DNA from: Dendrolimus kikuchii
Taxonomy: Eukaryota; Arthropoda; Insecta; Lepidoptera; Lasiocampidae
DNA: 64,000 nucleotides
Assembly: GCA_019925095.2 (NCBI GenBank)
Contig: CM034406.1
Coordinates: forward strand, 16,802,388-16,866,387
Reading direction: 5' to 3'
This document shows, in pieces, positions 19,273-31,363 of this stretch (within the stretch, counting starts at the first letter, position 1; the number at the start of each line of letters is the position of its first letter). The notes beneath the pieces were generated by a model, which saw nothing but the letters and a program-made list of their open reading frames with translations, ran no database searches and was not told the origin of the DNA. A program made the position numbers and the translations under genes.

Positions 19273-20035
19273 TAAGTTTCATAGTATTGAGAGGAGCGAC
19301 AAGCGGTATTGAATAAAATGGAATTTAAAAAAGTAAGAAAGAATACATTTATTTTCAAAATGCGACATACACAAGATAAACAAATTAAAAAGAAAACATA
19401 TACAGAACTTGTATGCAGCAATTTCCTAAAAATGGGATTAGCACTCAGTATATTGCTGTGCCGAAACGTGGTCCAACACAGCACTGATTTTCAGTGCCCA
19501 TCTCCTAAATCAAACGCATATAAAAAAATGATTGTAAAAATAAGAAACATTAGTTACAAAATGTATAACTATGGAATGAATATAACATAAAAGAAAAATA
19601 AAAATCGTTGATAGCTAAATTAATAAAACAATGAAATAATGAGTACCAATATTTAAAAAAAACAATCCTAATAATAAGCACACTAAAGAATTACATTTTG
19701 CTTGACCTATAACATATTAAATAATTGATCTAACAAAACTAGCTAACTAAGCAATGTGGACAAAAGCTTACGACGTTCAGATCTATAACGACATGCGCGT
19801 GTGATAATTTTCGACACGTTGAGCTAAAAAGGTGTCTACATATAGATTTTTTATTGCGAAGCTGGCAAACAGGCAGACGGACCGGCTCATGAAAAGTGGA
19901 CATCGTTGCATATAGATGTTTACCAGGGGCCTATTTCAACGCGTTGCAAGCCTGTAGGATTGAATAAAGAGGATTGGATGGGGGATGAGATAGAGGGATC
20001 AGACAGGAGGCATGGGATAGAAGGAATGTGGAAAA

Positions 20036-20450
20036 GGGTTTTCACCTGCCATTATTCCGTCGAGATGAGGGTGCGACATGCTCCGCGCGCGCTCACCTCT
20101 CCTCCCGTGGGGCGAGTAACAAACCGCCCCATGCAATAAGAGTATGAAGATGCCGGGGAACAAGAAGTAGTTCCCCGGCAGTAGATGAGGTCGTTGGGCC
20201 ACCGCCTACCAGGACTAGTGGCGAGGCTAGGTCATATACCCATATCCCTGACATAAGGCGAAGGACGGAACACCCAGAGGTTTTAGTGGGTATCCCTAAC
20301 TGTGGCGTGGCAATAGCATCTTTAGTTCTGGCTAGAGGTACTAGTGCCACCCCGACATGGCAAAACCCACACATCGGCCGTGATTTTACCCCCTAGCGCT
20401 TGCGTTTGCGCAATATATGATCCTCAATCGAATTTATCCTGGTTAAAAAA
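20036..20450 (+). mobile_element. Family N retroposon copy 2 (diverged)
   Basis: Shares GGTTTTAGTGGGTATCCCTAA, the 'ggcgtggcaatagcatct' segment and the CCACCCCGACATGGC segment with the copy at 43106-43334, and ends in a short A run (20444-20449). The left end and target duplication could not be fixed. The inverted pair TGCCGGGGAAC and GTTCCCCGGCA (20151-20161, 20171-20181) can fold. Confidence 0.6.
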
Positions 20451-21544
20451 GAGAGGGGAGCTCTGCTGTAAAGTTTTCAATGGATGAATTATACCTATAC
20501 CATTGTTATCATCGCTCCTCAATAATCGGAACCCCATTAACATATCCAAAACATTAAGAAATCTTAATAAGTTTGTTATGTTGTAGCCGTACAATGATAA
20601 TAACCATATCATTGTATGGTTATTACAAAATGAATTCACTGGGTGCCAATCACTTTTTATGCCAACAAATGGTATAGTTTACCCAATTTATTTATTTTTA
20701 ATTTCAGCAAATTTACAACATCCGCGGAAAATGGATTTTATCCGCTAATCGCCATGTAATGTGGTGTTAGTCTGGAATAGTAGGTCAATATGTGCTACCG
20801 GTCGTCCGTGCCTTGCATCCCAATGAGCTCGCTCGTTAATAATCTCATCTATTAAGTCATGAGTAGTCTTGAGACACTTTCAAATGGTTCATTGAACGTA
20901 ATATGCCATACAAGCTCTACAGAGCAGGTATAAGGTAAATGCCTGTAGTAATAATAGATTTAATGCATACTAAATATGGATATCTAAACAAAAAGTTTGT
21001 GAGGACGGATGGACGTTGTTACTCTTTGACGTAAAATTCGCTCAACGAATTTTGATGAAAATTTACAATCATGTAACTTGTACTTCAGAATAGTAATTTC
21101 ATAAAGATTGCTTTAATTTTTTGCATATTTTGGTCAGTTTAAAGAGTTTTTTTTTAAGTTTCAGCAATTAATATACATAATTAAAACTACGTTCTTCTGT
21201 GATCACGTCTACTGAAAGGTGGCCGAAACGTCGAAATAGAAATCAAATAAAACACCGCGCTCGAAATCGTTAAAATGTAGTTTGAATTGTTGTACTGTTC
21301 TTAGCCAAGTATATAACGAATCTTAAAATATTTAATCAATAATATTAGCAACTCGATTTTTTGCTAATTGCATAAGCATATCAAGCATGTATAGAGTCAC
21401 ATCGTAAGCGACAGATTTATTATTTAGATTTTAACATACATGTAAAATAATTTATGTCTTAATACAATAATGACCTATAAGCCCATATCTGCAATAATGG
21501 CTAAACTGTCAAATTAAAAAAACGGAGTTCTAGGAATGATGTAG
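20451..21544. other. AT-rich spacer, little recognised
   Basis: 20590-20625 holds an inverted pair around 'caatgataataaccatatcattg'. Around 21215 a GGCCGAAACGTCG motif suggests an old LINE tail. No exon signal. Confidence 0.35.
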
Positions 21545-21705
21545 AGAGAGAAAGAGAGAGATAACACTTTATTGTACACCATTACAGAAAACACAGAAAA
21601 ACTTATAGCCTAAAAATATTCTAAATGTGCACAATGGGCCGTCTTATTGCTAAGAAGCGATCTCTTCCAGACAACCCGTAGCAAGAATAAAACATATTAT
21701 ATTGG
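21545..21705 (-). mobile_element. Non-LTR 3'-UTR fragment, family L copy 2
   Basis: Minus sense: GGTTGTCTGGAAGAGATCGC, TTCTTAGCAATAAGACGG, GGTGTACAATAAAGTG, then a CT-rich tail seen here as GAGAGAGAAAGAGAGAG at 21546-21562. Confidence 0.65.
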
Positions 21706-22097
21706 TCAAAGGTGGTATACATAAATATTATAGGAATATATTACAAAATAATTTATAAAATAGCTCTCCTGTAATGTTTTATATAAGTAATTATTATGTC
21801 GCTTACGATTTCTTCCAAAAAAATGCAATATATTAATTGCGTCATACATGATGTAATCTCCTGTTGATAGTTCAAAATAAATACAAGAAAAATCTACACT
21901 TGTTCGACAACATAACGTTTAAGTGAATTTAATATTTAAAGCGTTTCATCGATTGTTATTTTTGTTCGAAACAGGATGGAGAAGTACAAAAAACCTGTAA
22001 CTTAGTGTTAGGTCGTTGTTCGATTTGATATAGTTTTTGTTCTGACAATTATATTAAGGCGAAGTATAAAGATTACGTTAGGTTCCATTATTCCTTA

Positions 22098-22196
22098 AGT
22101 TAGGTTGCCTGGAAGAGATTGCTTTAAGCGATAAAGCTTCCTATTGTTTCTACCTTAACAATAATGTAATCGTGGAGTTTTATAATTGTATATTTG
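22098..22196 (+). mobile_element. Non-LTR 3'-UTR fragment, family L copy 3
   Basis: GTTGCCTGGAAGAGATTGC with the TTTAAGCGATAA hairpin remnant and an AT-rich end. It abuts, tail to tail, the GAAT-repeat tail of copy 4. Confidence 0.55.
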
Positions 22197-22775
22197 AATG
22201 AATGAATGAATGAATACGCTTTATTGTGTTTTAACAGTTAACAGAATTAAAATTTTACAATACTGTTACATGCCGACAAAAGTGAATGCACACCTGCCTG
22301 CCATAAAGCACAGTTTATTACCTTCCCGCATTTGGACTTCTTTTGTTTACTTAGAAAAACAGCCTATTGTGTATTGTACTAGTTTATGGCCGTTCGCAGG
22401 AATAATTAAGCAGGTGTGCGGATTCGTTTTCTGGGAAATTGCGTCGACGCTTGGCAAGTAGACATATTGTATTTGTATAGTTTAGTATAAAACAATGCCC
22501 GAACGGAGGGGTGAGGCAGTCAAGCGACGATTACGATACGAGCAAGACGTGTGTACATTCGATGACCTATGTAGTGACGGACTTTGCGCGTGTTATTGAA
22601 TCGTGCAGTTTGTACTGGTTGTGTCCAGTTATATTTGTACCTGTGTTATACGTGTTTGTATAGTTCTAATACATTCTATAGTAATTCCAACGGCATTTTT
22701 AACTCGAGTCTCGCACTAGTAACAATACAATAGGCAGTCTTATCGCTATTAGCGATTTCTTCCAGACAACGTTTG
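22197..22775 (-). mobile_element. Non-LTR 3'-UTR fragment, family L copy 4, split by a solo LTR
   Basis: If the LTR at 22264-22724 and one copy of ATAC are removed, the minus strand reads continuously. It runs from GTTGTCTGGAAGAAATCGC at the right through the hairpin CGCTAATAGCG to AACACAATAAAGCG and the (ATTC)n tail at 22197-22216. Confidence 0.7.
22264..22724 (+). mobile_element. Solo LTR, family G copy 3
   Basis: 461 bp, TGTTAC to GTAACA, flanked by ATAC at 22260-22263 and 22725-22728. TATA-like AGTATAAAAC at about 22486. Inserted in family L copy 4. Confidence 0.85.
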
Positions 22776-23033
22776 GATGGTCAAAGAATTTGATAAGAAC
22801 AGAGGTATGTTGCATTATTCTCACTACCGAATCGGTATCTTATAAATATATACATACATTAATAAAAATTATACTAATACGATATATGTAAATAAAATAT
22901 TATAAAATACACTTACATAAATAAATATAAAACTAGGAAAAGATGACAATGACTGCTGCATTTGGTGAGCAATAAAGTGTTATCTATTCTGTTCTATAAA
23001 GGTATGAAACCTCTAATTTATTTTCTAATTCCA
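22776..23033. other. Spacer with a LINE-tail remnant
   Basis: TTTGGTGAGCAATAAAGTGT at about 22961-22981 matches other LINE tails (about 48950, 49855). Otherwise nothing. Confidence 0.4.
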
Positions 23034-23480
23034 GTAAGGATTTTACTATCAGTGGAGAAGGACGGCTATTTTAAAAGCCAGCTAGCGGTTCTTCACAAAA
23101 TAGTCACGGCTCAGTTTTTTTTATGAAAGTATAGTTTTGCGTTTGACCACTGCCTCACCTGATGTTGAGTGATGACGCAGTCGAGGATGGAGCACGTTTA
23201 CGTAGAAGAGACCTACCTATTGTCAACCACTTCGCCAACTAGCTAATGATTCTCTAACAAAATCTACAACTGACAAGATTACAGCTTAGCCGTCAGCGGT
23301 CGCTATCATTTCGCCAGCTGGCTAATGGTTCAAAATAAAACCAATATGTTTAACTGGTTTTCAGTCAGCCGTTGGGTGCCGGTTGTTGAGTTATTCACCG
23401 ATTAGCCAAAAAGCCATCAACTATTTTTCAGCCAGCTAATGCACAACAATTAGCCGGATAGCTTAGTTTTTGGAATTTTG
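23034..23480. repeat. Probable degraded repeat
   Basis: Contains 'cactgcctcacctgatgttgagtgatgacgcag'-type wording typical of LINE 3' regions, and several variants of GCCAGCTGGCTAATGG (about 23240, 23319, 23430). Boundaries and class are not clear. Confidence 0.3.
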
Positions 23481-23829
23481 GATGGTTACTAATTGCTATC
23501 TAACTGACAGTATTTATATAACTTTTTGTTTTTTCTTACAAAATACATTTTTGAATAAAATTTGTGTTATGTTATGTATATTATGTATCTACTTTAATAT
23601 TTAACTTTAAATGTTACTTAAGTGTTCTCAGACATTTGAATATCATTAAATTATAGAACTAATTAAAAAATCGCGTGTTTTGTATAAACATGGTCTTAAA
23701 AGGAAAAAAGCAATATATAATTTTTACATGGTTTCCCCAATCTAACATTTATTTATTTTATAAACGTTACTATTCTTGTAGCTTATTAATACAATAGCGT
23801 GGTCATTAACAATATATACTATAAATATA

Positions 23830-24033
23830 TATTTATATAAATAAAAAATTATCGTGGAAATGTATATACGCGTGTAACTTGAGAACGACTACCAATTTTT
23901 ATTATTTTTTTTGTATGTGTTTGAGTGGGTCCCCAGATGGTTTACATTCTCAATTGGAACCTGTAGGTGCCGCTGAGCCTATCCCAGCGCCCTAGATTTT
24001 AATTTTTTCAGGAAAGTCTACCGGGACTTCTAG
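23830..24033 (+). mobile_element. Helitron-like element, family I copy 1
   Basis: Shares 'tgtttgagtgggtcc' and 'ggtttacattctcaattgg' with 45272-45459 and 51963-52214, and ends ACTTCTAG followed by T. The 5' end lies in an AT-rich run and is approximate. Confidence 0.5.
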
Positions 24034-24769
24034 TTTACAATAAATTAAATAATTTTATCGTATTTTTCGGAATAAAAGCAATGCCAGATTTTGTTATTTC
24101 AATTCTATACTAGGCGAAATGGCTCTAGCCGATCATCTACCTCCGTATACAAAAATGCTGATGCTTGGTTACTAGAAGATCATTCGAAAACTTGAATTTT
24201 AGTGAATGGTTGAAGTTTAATTCATAAAACGTGTGAAGCCATAACAGAAAACAAGTAAAGTTATTTTATTATAGTTCTGGTACAGGCTTAAACCAATTTG
24301 TGAACGACTAACGCCGAGCGTGCTCTCGGGCCACTCAGTTGAACGCTCTATTGCCAGCAGCCCGCTCCGCCGGTAGCCCACCGGACGCTTTGCCACTCAG
24401 GCCGTACACTTAAAGCTAGACTGCGCCTTAAACGAATTTTTGACGATTGATATTATAATACCGTTAGAACCATCGTTTCAAAATACTTAACATCACTAGT
24501 AGCGATTAATTTGTAGTAAAATTTTAAAGCAAGTTATACAACAGTTAACAGTATCATGTATTTAAAAAAATATATATTTGTAACGTATAAAAATTGAGAG
24601 TGTATTAATATTGTTGCATAATAGGCGTCAATTAAAGAAGTCATTTTCCTCTAATAAACTTTTTTTTACCAACTTTTGTGTTAGATAATAAGTCAAGAGT
24701 AAAAAGATATTTTCTAGGTAAGCGTGCTGCATTCTAGACTGCATAATCACTTCATTTCAGATGAGCCTT
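24034..24769. other. Spacer with one GC-rich patch
   Basis: 24300-24430 is GC-richer (ctcgggccactcag, cgctccgccggtagcccacc) without recognisable coding or repeat identity. Confidence 0.35.
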
Positions 24770-25225
24770 CTTTTTTACAAAGTAGGGGAATGTCTTTTCT
24801 TGCGACACACACACGGGCGCCTAGTGCCGCCTGCACGAATGTATGTGGGACTTTCTTATGATATCGGTACCTCTCCCAATGAAGGGAGGTACTACACATT
24901 ACACCTACCTGTATCCCGAAGAAAGAAAGCACTTAATAAGAACGCTACGAGATCTGGAACAGAGTTACTGCACCATGACGTTCTAGTGTGCATAGTGTGA
25001 AATTGGTACAAACTCAGGGAAGCAAGGCAGTCCACTATGTAAAGCAGAGGTGAAGGTCCACTGATGCCCACGTAAACAGCGGCCCTCTGCATCACAAGAA
25101 GCCACCGGAGGTTACCGTCTCCCCCGGTGTCTACTTGAAGTGCAGCAAAGAGCCGGCTCCTACATGGTTGGTAATCGTTCAGCCTTGGCCCCGGTGGTAT
25201 TTCCGTTAGGAGTCGCACAGTCTGA
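24770..25225. repeat. GC-richer block of unknown origin, probably an old retroelement
   Basis: Sharp composition change against AT-rich flanks. Only short frames with no domain on either strand (for example 24892-25218, minus). No second copy in this window. Confidence 0.3.
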
Positions 25226-25561
25226 CAATGGACAAAGAAGGAACAGGAGGCATTTTTATTTGATAATTCTTAGCTAGAATAGACATTGCGGAATGCGTTC
25301 TCAGCCCTGTTGGAGCGATTCTCTACACACCCTCATCGCGTTAGCGGTGAGAAGTCCGAAATTGAATTTATCCCAGCCATGCAAAAAAACGTTCTCAAAC
25401 GCGAACCTATATTAGCTTAAAAAAATTAGATAGTGATAAAGATACAATTCGCTTATAGCTGTAGGGCAAGTGAACGGTTAGTAAGATATAGGAACCGGCA
25501 GTAAATAGTGTAATTCATATCAAAAATCGTGTGTGTGTGTTTTACTAAAATGATCCTCTAG

Positions 25562-25998
25562 TGCCATAGGTCCCCAAAGTGGTCCATATGGACCTCTAGG
25601 GGTCCATATCAAACTTCAAGGGGTCTACGACAGCGAATAATCTGGCTTTCCACGAGCGGCAAATAGGGGTCGACAGTATTGAATTAATTTTAAACAGATT
25701 TCTACTATATCTTTGGAACCCAAAGTCCAATAGGAATACAATGTATATGGGAGCATTTTGAAGCTTTACAGAACTCAACGCAAAAAGAACGATTAAAATC
25801 GGTTCAAAAACAAAAAAATATGGCTGAACGTACATACAAAAATTTACACGATGAATTGAGAGCTTCCTCCTTTTTTGAAATTGATTAAAAACGTTTGAGT
25901 CTGATGAATCTGTAAAATTCAAAACATGGGTTCAACCAATATAGTAAAGATTGCTAAGGGGGCTCCACGAGACAAAAATGTTTGGGGACCATTGCATG
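25562..25998. mobile_element. Possible hAT-type element with a family J insertion
   Basis: The left CCATAGGTCCCCAAA and right TTTGGGGACCATTG ends are inverted and resemble hAT termini of the CAGTGGTCCCCAAA type. No 8-bp duplication matched. Between them 25640-25910 contains a minus-sense family J segment (compare 48060-48320 and 57270-57500). A palindrome TATGGACC-TCTAGG-GGTCCATA lies at about 25587-25608. Confidence 0.4.
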
Positions 25999-26126
25999 AA
26001 TATAGGTATATTTAAGTGCAGCAACTATCTTTCTAGCAATTCAATATAATAATGTAATTTAATATTTTGCTATGATTAGTATGCTTTGTACTTAATAAAA
26101 ATTAAGTACACTACCTTTATTTACAA

Positions 26127-26902
26127 TCTATACTAATATTATAAAGCTGAAGAGTTTGTTTGTTTGTTTAAACGCGCTAATCTCAGAAACCGCTGGTCCG
26201 ATTTGAAAAATTCTTTCAGTGTTAAATAGTACATTTATCGAGGAAGGCTATATAGGCTATATTATATTTACAAAAAAATTAGGGATTTTACTAAAAGTCC
26301 AATAATGTAACCCAATGTATAAAAAATGACCCGAAAAAATCCTTACACGACGCGCGCTGCGAAAACTATTGATTATAGAACAAAACAATGTACTACCACT
26401 TTGCAGAACATATAATTGTCTACAAAAAATGTCGCTTAACAATATGTCTAACTATTGTAGTTATCTCATAATAAGTGTTTTCTTTTATTTTTTTAAATAA
26501 TTAAAATGCCGTCGCCTCAAAAACTCTTTATTTTGTACCTTGGTTTTAATCCTTATCAAAATAAATTACTCCATATTCAAGATGAATTCTATACCTTTCT
26601 AGAACTTTTTGAATTATTCAATTCGGACGTTTCATTCAAAAGATATCGCGATATTTAAAATGTAAGTATTAGTGTTGTAGCCAAATATATTAATATTGTT
26701 TGATTGAACGCGCTAATCTCAGGAACTACTGGTTTGTTTTGAAAAATTCTTTCAGTGTTGGATAGCCCATTTACCGAGGAAGGCTATAGGCTATATATCA
26801 TCACGTTAAGACCAATAGGATCGGCGCACTAATGAAGAATGTTTCAAAATCGGAGGGTTTTGAAAGCAAATTCCACGCGGATGACGTCGCGGGCATAGCT
26901 AG
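26127..26902 (+). mobile_element. Helitron-like element, family Q copy 1 (composite)
   Basis: Starts A|TCTATACTAATATTATAAAG and ends with the CGCG-stemmed GCGGATGACGTCGCGGGC region and CTAG|T at 26899-26902. The 5' module (GAACGCGCTAATCTCAGG ... TTCTTTCAGTGTT) is present twice, at about 26170-26260 and 26704-26790, so either a second Helitron or a partial duplication is embedded. No Rep/helicase ORF. Confidence 0.7.
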
Positions 26903-27089
26903 TACAATTATATAATTTATAATAAAATATTTTTAATATCAGTGTTATGTTCTCTATAGCACGAAAATATTTTAAAAACTTTTAAATACAATGTAATAAT
27001 TAAGGTCTGGAAGAGCGGGATCTTCTGATACAAGTAACATTTGCTTAATAGAAGATTCCAGCAACTGACTATAAATCGTGCATGTGTTT

Positions 27090-27330
27090 TATACAATGCA
27101 AAAGTGGATGGATGCAGAAGTCGTGGAAGGCCACGACACACCTTCCATGATCAAATTGATCGTGTACTAGCAGAACGTGATGTCAGGAGCCTTAACAACA
27201 GACGAGCGTGCATGACAAGAGTTATGAATGTTAAAGAAGCAAGTGAGGTGTGTAAGAATAAGCCTAAATGGCGCTCCGTTGTTCGTGCCTACCCCGCAAG
27301 GGATCTGGCGTGAAGTAATGTATGTATGTT
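27090..27330 (+). mobile_element. Family D retroinsertion copy 4
   Basis: Encodes YNAKVDGCRSRGRPRHTF, then [19 protein letters not shown], then a stop at 27311-27313 and ATGTATGTATG. Flanking sequences share only a short T-rich match, so no target duplication is claimed. Confidence 0.75.
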
Positions 27331-27796
27331 TTTTAAGAAATAAATATTTTCATTTTAATTTTCATTGCTCTAATGTAAAACAATGTATACACAAATATAG
27401 AAGATATATATTCGTTGGCAACGAACGTTCAAGTGACCGGGTTTCGGCGATCGTCTGTCGTAGAAAGCTACCGATTAATTCTGTTTGTGTGGGAAACGTA
27501 CCAAATACGTATTGACAGAGTAAAATGCTTTTGCCTTTCAGCTACAATAACATATTCCGTTGACAATAACAAATTTGGTGAACTGGGTTAGTGAATAACG
27601 GAGATTGTTGATGACAATTAACCAAAAGTAATGGTTAAGTTACGTTTAGATTTCCTCTTTTGGTTTTTTGCTTTACGATTATTAGTTTTAAAGAATCATG
27701 TAAGCTTTGCTATACGTATATGTGGTGGAGCCATGGGAATAATTATCTTGATTTTGTTTTATTACATGAGTGCAGCAGACAGGCCGATAAACCTTT
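27331..27796. other. Spacer, nothing recognised
   Basis: No repeat or exon signal; frames run into the family A copy and are incidental. Confidence 0.35.
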
Positions 27797-28025
27797 TTTT
27801 TTATTGCAGGAGATCAGCAGACAGGCAGACGGCCCACTTGATGGAAAGCGGTTACCATCGCCTATGGACATTTGCAACACGAAAGTTGCTACAAATGCGC
27901 TGCTGCTCTCTTAAGGGAGACTGGAACCTGTTCACTAATGCCGGAACACAACTCAAGGTTGCTATGGCGACATACTTTAGACCAGGGGTGGTAGCCATCC
28001 AGTCGGGCAAATGCCCTACCACCTG
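27797..28025 (-). mobile_element. Family A copy A5, 5' end at the hairpin base
   Basis: Minus sense starts at CCAGGTGGTAGGGC (28025) and ends in the A tail (T run 27797-27804). It has the same 5' breakpoint as A6, A7 and A9. Confidence 0.8.
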
Positions 28026-28045
28026 GTTGATCCTTGAACCTGATC

Positions 28046-28130
28046 AAAAGCGGTTACCATCGCCTATGGACATTTGTAACACCAAAAGTACTATCAATTA
28101 TATGCTGTCGCTCTCTAAAGGGCGACTTAA
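28046..28130 (-). mobile_element. Family A fragment beside A5
   Basis: AAGCGGTTACCATCGCC to AGGGCGACTT matches the 3' third of family A with about 15% difference. Its oligo-A end is missing. Confidence 0.55.
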
Positions 28131-28529
28131 ATTGTCAGACTCAAAATCTGCAGTTCTTTTTATCTCGAGATTATTATATAATTTTCCTGTGAAATTTTAA
28201 AGTGACCAGAGTGAAAAAAAATCTGATTCCGTGACAATTTTTACACTGTGACTGTTTCTATGTTTATAAGACATCTTTAGTAGAACAGTTGTAGTTTTGT
28301 ATATGGCTTTAATAACATTAATTATTTCAGGTTTTACGGGAGTTTCCGGACTTAGTGTCATACTAAAAATCCAATGCCCTGATGAAATATCTTTTTGATT
28401 TTTAATATTTCAAAACAACTTTATATGCTACCTGTCCAACGTGCACGAAGACGCGGGCAAACTTTAATTGTAATATACAGCTAAAACAATTTAGATCCTA
28501 AAAACATTTTCTTTCTTTCTTTTTAATAC

Positions 28530-29132
28530 CAAGATCTTAGGCTCATGTAAAAATATTTTTATTTATTTGGTTTACCAATAAAATTACTTGCACTAATATA
28601 CTGCGATATTTGCGATATATGCGAATTTTTCATGTCACAACAATTAAACAATAAATTATAACACCACACAAAGTCACAAACACAGAACTAACAACAAAAC
28701 TTACACACATACCCACACCAACGCGCACTACCACCGCATTGCATTACACGCACACTTCACAAACAAACCAAGACACACAAAGAGCCTAAAAAATAATAAC
28801 TTAGGCACAGGAAGGAAAAACAACACACATGGCACTAGTTAAGATAATATATATAGGTATGGACATAAGGCACACACTGCACATGCACTTCCTCACAACA
28901 CCAGCATATAACAGATACACTCTACATTAGTATAAGTTTACTATTAAAATTAGAATAAATTAATATAATAAGTTATTCTTAACGTACACACCACAACATA
29001 AATATCATTAAATTAATGTCACACACAGTAACAAAAATAAACAATAAGCGTGTATGTACTCTAAAAACTTTCATAGAAATTAAGTTGTGAAAAAGGGTAC
29101 GGAACTCGAGTCCGTAGAGTTGTTAAAAAGAA
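28530..29132 (+). mobile_element. Family O retroelement 3' region, copy 1
   Basis: A C/A-rich sequence (many CACACA and CACAAC stretches). From about 28863 on it matches 53550-53813 closely, ending with the hairpin ACGGA-ACTCGAG-TCCGT, GTTGTT and oligo-A. An (AT)n run at 29137-29156 follows. The left boundary is approximate. Probably the 3' UTR of an unidentified non-LTR element. Confidence 0.6.
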
Positions 29133-29136
29133 ATAT

Positions 29137-29156
29137 ATATATATATATATATATAC
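29137..29156. repeat. (AT)n microsatellite
   Basis: About ten AT units directly after family O copy 1. Confidence 0.9.
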
Positions 29157-29638
29157 TGTGATAAAGGCAAAATAATGAATACACTAAAAATCGGAGACCT
29201 CCGAGTAATTAAAAAAAATATATTGGAAAGTAGCTCTCCTGCAAAATGCTATAATATATCGTTTACAATGTTCTTCCATAACAGGCTCGATATTCATGTC
29301 TGCAAAAAATGCTGTAAAAGTTTCATCTCAATGTTGGCCTTGTACATCTTTGTGTTAGTAATCGTACCTTCCCCGGAAAGCAACCAATGATGGTGTGGGT
29401 CAAGAACCTGCGATACAACTAGGGTCCGCAACCGTACTATATACAGTTTCGTACTATATTTTAGCCAATTTTACTATATATTATAGAAAAATAGGAAATG
29501 TACTATACTTATATTCTTCACTAATTCAATTGTCACGCTTTTTGTTCTTACGATTGTTTTGAAAAAAAAAAATAGATCTTAGCTGGCCAAAGCAAGAGTA
29601 TTAATAAATACACATGAAAAAATCAATAATGAAATAAT
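29157..29638. other. AT-rich spacer, nothing recognised
   Basis: No support for any gene; short frames are incidental. Confidence 0.35.
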
Positions 29639-30195
29639 AAATAAAATATGAAATAATAAGCCCGCAGGGGGGCTTCGTGGCGAAGCCTTAGGTGAGTAGT
29701 GGTAGCTCGGACCAGACTCCGGGGCTAAGACCCAAGCTCTAGGGCTGGAAGTGATAAATGGCATAACGTCGGAAGTAGCTGCGATGAACCTGCAGTCCAC
29801 CTCTAGACACCCCTCAGCCACCCACACCCATGTTGCCCCTCGCCAATCTTGGCATTTTTAGGGGTCCATGCAGCGAGTGGCGAGTCACCGTCTGCCCATT
29901 TTTCCATGTTCCTTGAACATTACGATAGGCAGATGCCATAGTCCCCGATCTGTAACTCCACCAGCAGTTCATCCCAATAGCCCGGTACCTTATGTTCTCA
30001 TCCCCTACAATAGTCTTATACTGACCGGGACATGTCTTTGGGTGCATTTTTATATGCCAACAAGGACAATCGCCGGTCAGTGTCACGCCACATTTAGATT
30101 AAAATTGTCAAGGGGCCTTTACGTGTTGGCCTTCCCATGGTCCCACGCAAGCCCTCCAAAAATCCGGGCCATTGTTATGGCCCGTGGTCTGTAGA
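29639..30195 (-). repeat. GC-richer probable non-LTR fragment (block X)
   Basis: A sharp GC-rich block next to an (AATAAATA)-like low-complexity tail at 29600-29660 suggests a minus-oriented non-LTR 3' end. It carries frames on both strands of about 90-108 codons without a domain I recognise. No second copy in the window. Confidence 0.4.
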
Positions 30196-30890
30196 GACAT
30201 ACATGATAATAAAATCAATGTGTAGTACTATTTTTCTCCGAAATTTTATTCGATAAAAGGTGGCAACCCTAGATACAACAGGCGACATGCAAATTCCAAG
30301 ATTATACCTTTCAAGTATAAATATACTCACAGTATAGGTAAGCACGTTTCGCAAATGCATTACGACAAAATGGAGCAATATTTAGGTATACTCGCAATCA
30401 TAATTAACTCTAACATGACGACTCACGCGTACAAATTTTAACCTACTTCAAAAAGGTGAAGGTTTTAAAGTAAAATTTGCTATAATTTGATTATTTAGTG
30501 TCAATACTGTTTAACGAACTTTTCATCCCCTATTCACACTTTCAAGATTGTTTTTGAAACGAAATATAGCTTATATTCTCCCCGGACCATATGTCTCGTA
30601 TCCGTTCAACCGGTTCTTCCCAGTTCTTATATGTTTTTTTTATTCGCCTACTCCTATAGTAGCTTACCATATACCAAGACAGAGACTCTTCTTTTTCGTG
30701 TCTTGTTTTAATCATTTTTTTTTTAATCTAGGGAAATAAAATGGGAGGTAATGTTTTTTGTCCTTTCTTTTCTTTTTATCTTTTTTATCAAAGCATAAGA
30801 GTCTAATACCTATTAACTTATATAATCTATTATATTTTTTATTATATATCTGCTTTTCATCTATTTCTACCTGTTTATTGCATTTTCTGA
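30196..30890. other. AT-rich spacer
   Basis: A short 'cctacttcaaaaaggtgaagg' at 30442-30462 resembles family J. Nothing else. Confidence 0.35.
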
Positions 30891-30894
30891 ATAT

Positions 30895-31363
30895 TGTTAC
30901 GAGTTGCAGGACTCGAATTAAAATGACGTTGGAATTACTATAGAATTTATTAGAACTATACAAACACGTATAACATATGTACAAATATAACTGAACACAA
31001 TCAGTCCAAACATAAAGCACGATTCAATAACAAGCGCAAAGTCCGTCACTAAATAGTTTACCGAATGTACACAAGTCTTGCTCCGCTTGTGGTTATCGCT
31101 CGACTGCCTCGTACATCAATCGAGGCATTGCTTTATACTGCACAGATGCAATATATCTGCTCAGCCGCGTGACCGAATTTTCGAGAATCACACGTGGTTA
31201 ATGACTGCCGTAAAAGATTACAATACACAATGGGCTGTTTTTCTAATCACAAATTTTAAACACAAAATAAACAAAAGAAGTACAAATGCCAAAAAGGTAT
31301 TAAAATGTGTTTCTACAGGGCTGCAGGTGTGAATTTGCCATTGTCGGCACCTCGGTCGTAACA
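30895..31363 (-). mobile_element. Solo LTR, family G copy 4
   Basis: Begins TGTTAC and ends GTAACA. In minus sense it has TATA-like and polyadenylation sites at the same places as the other copies. The left flank is ATAT but the right is CGAT, so the target duplication is lost or the copy is recombinant. Confidence 0.75.

Noticed and set aside
24747..25218. Gene in the GC-rich block
   Set aside because: Frames on both strands are short and have no domain; composition alone is not evidence of coding.
27631..28200. 189-codon ORF
   Set aside because: Composed of spacer plus two family A fragments; the same frame appears in other A copies because of sequence similarity.
29814..30194. Opposed ORFs of 90 and 108 codons as a host gene
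   Set aside because: GC-rich block with a low-complexity tail looks like a retroelement; neither frame has a recognisable domain or exon boundaries.
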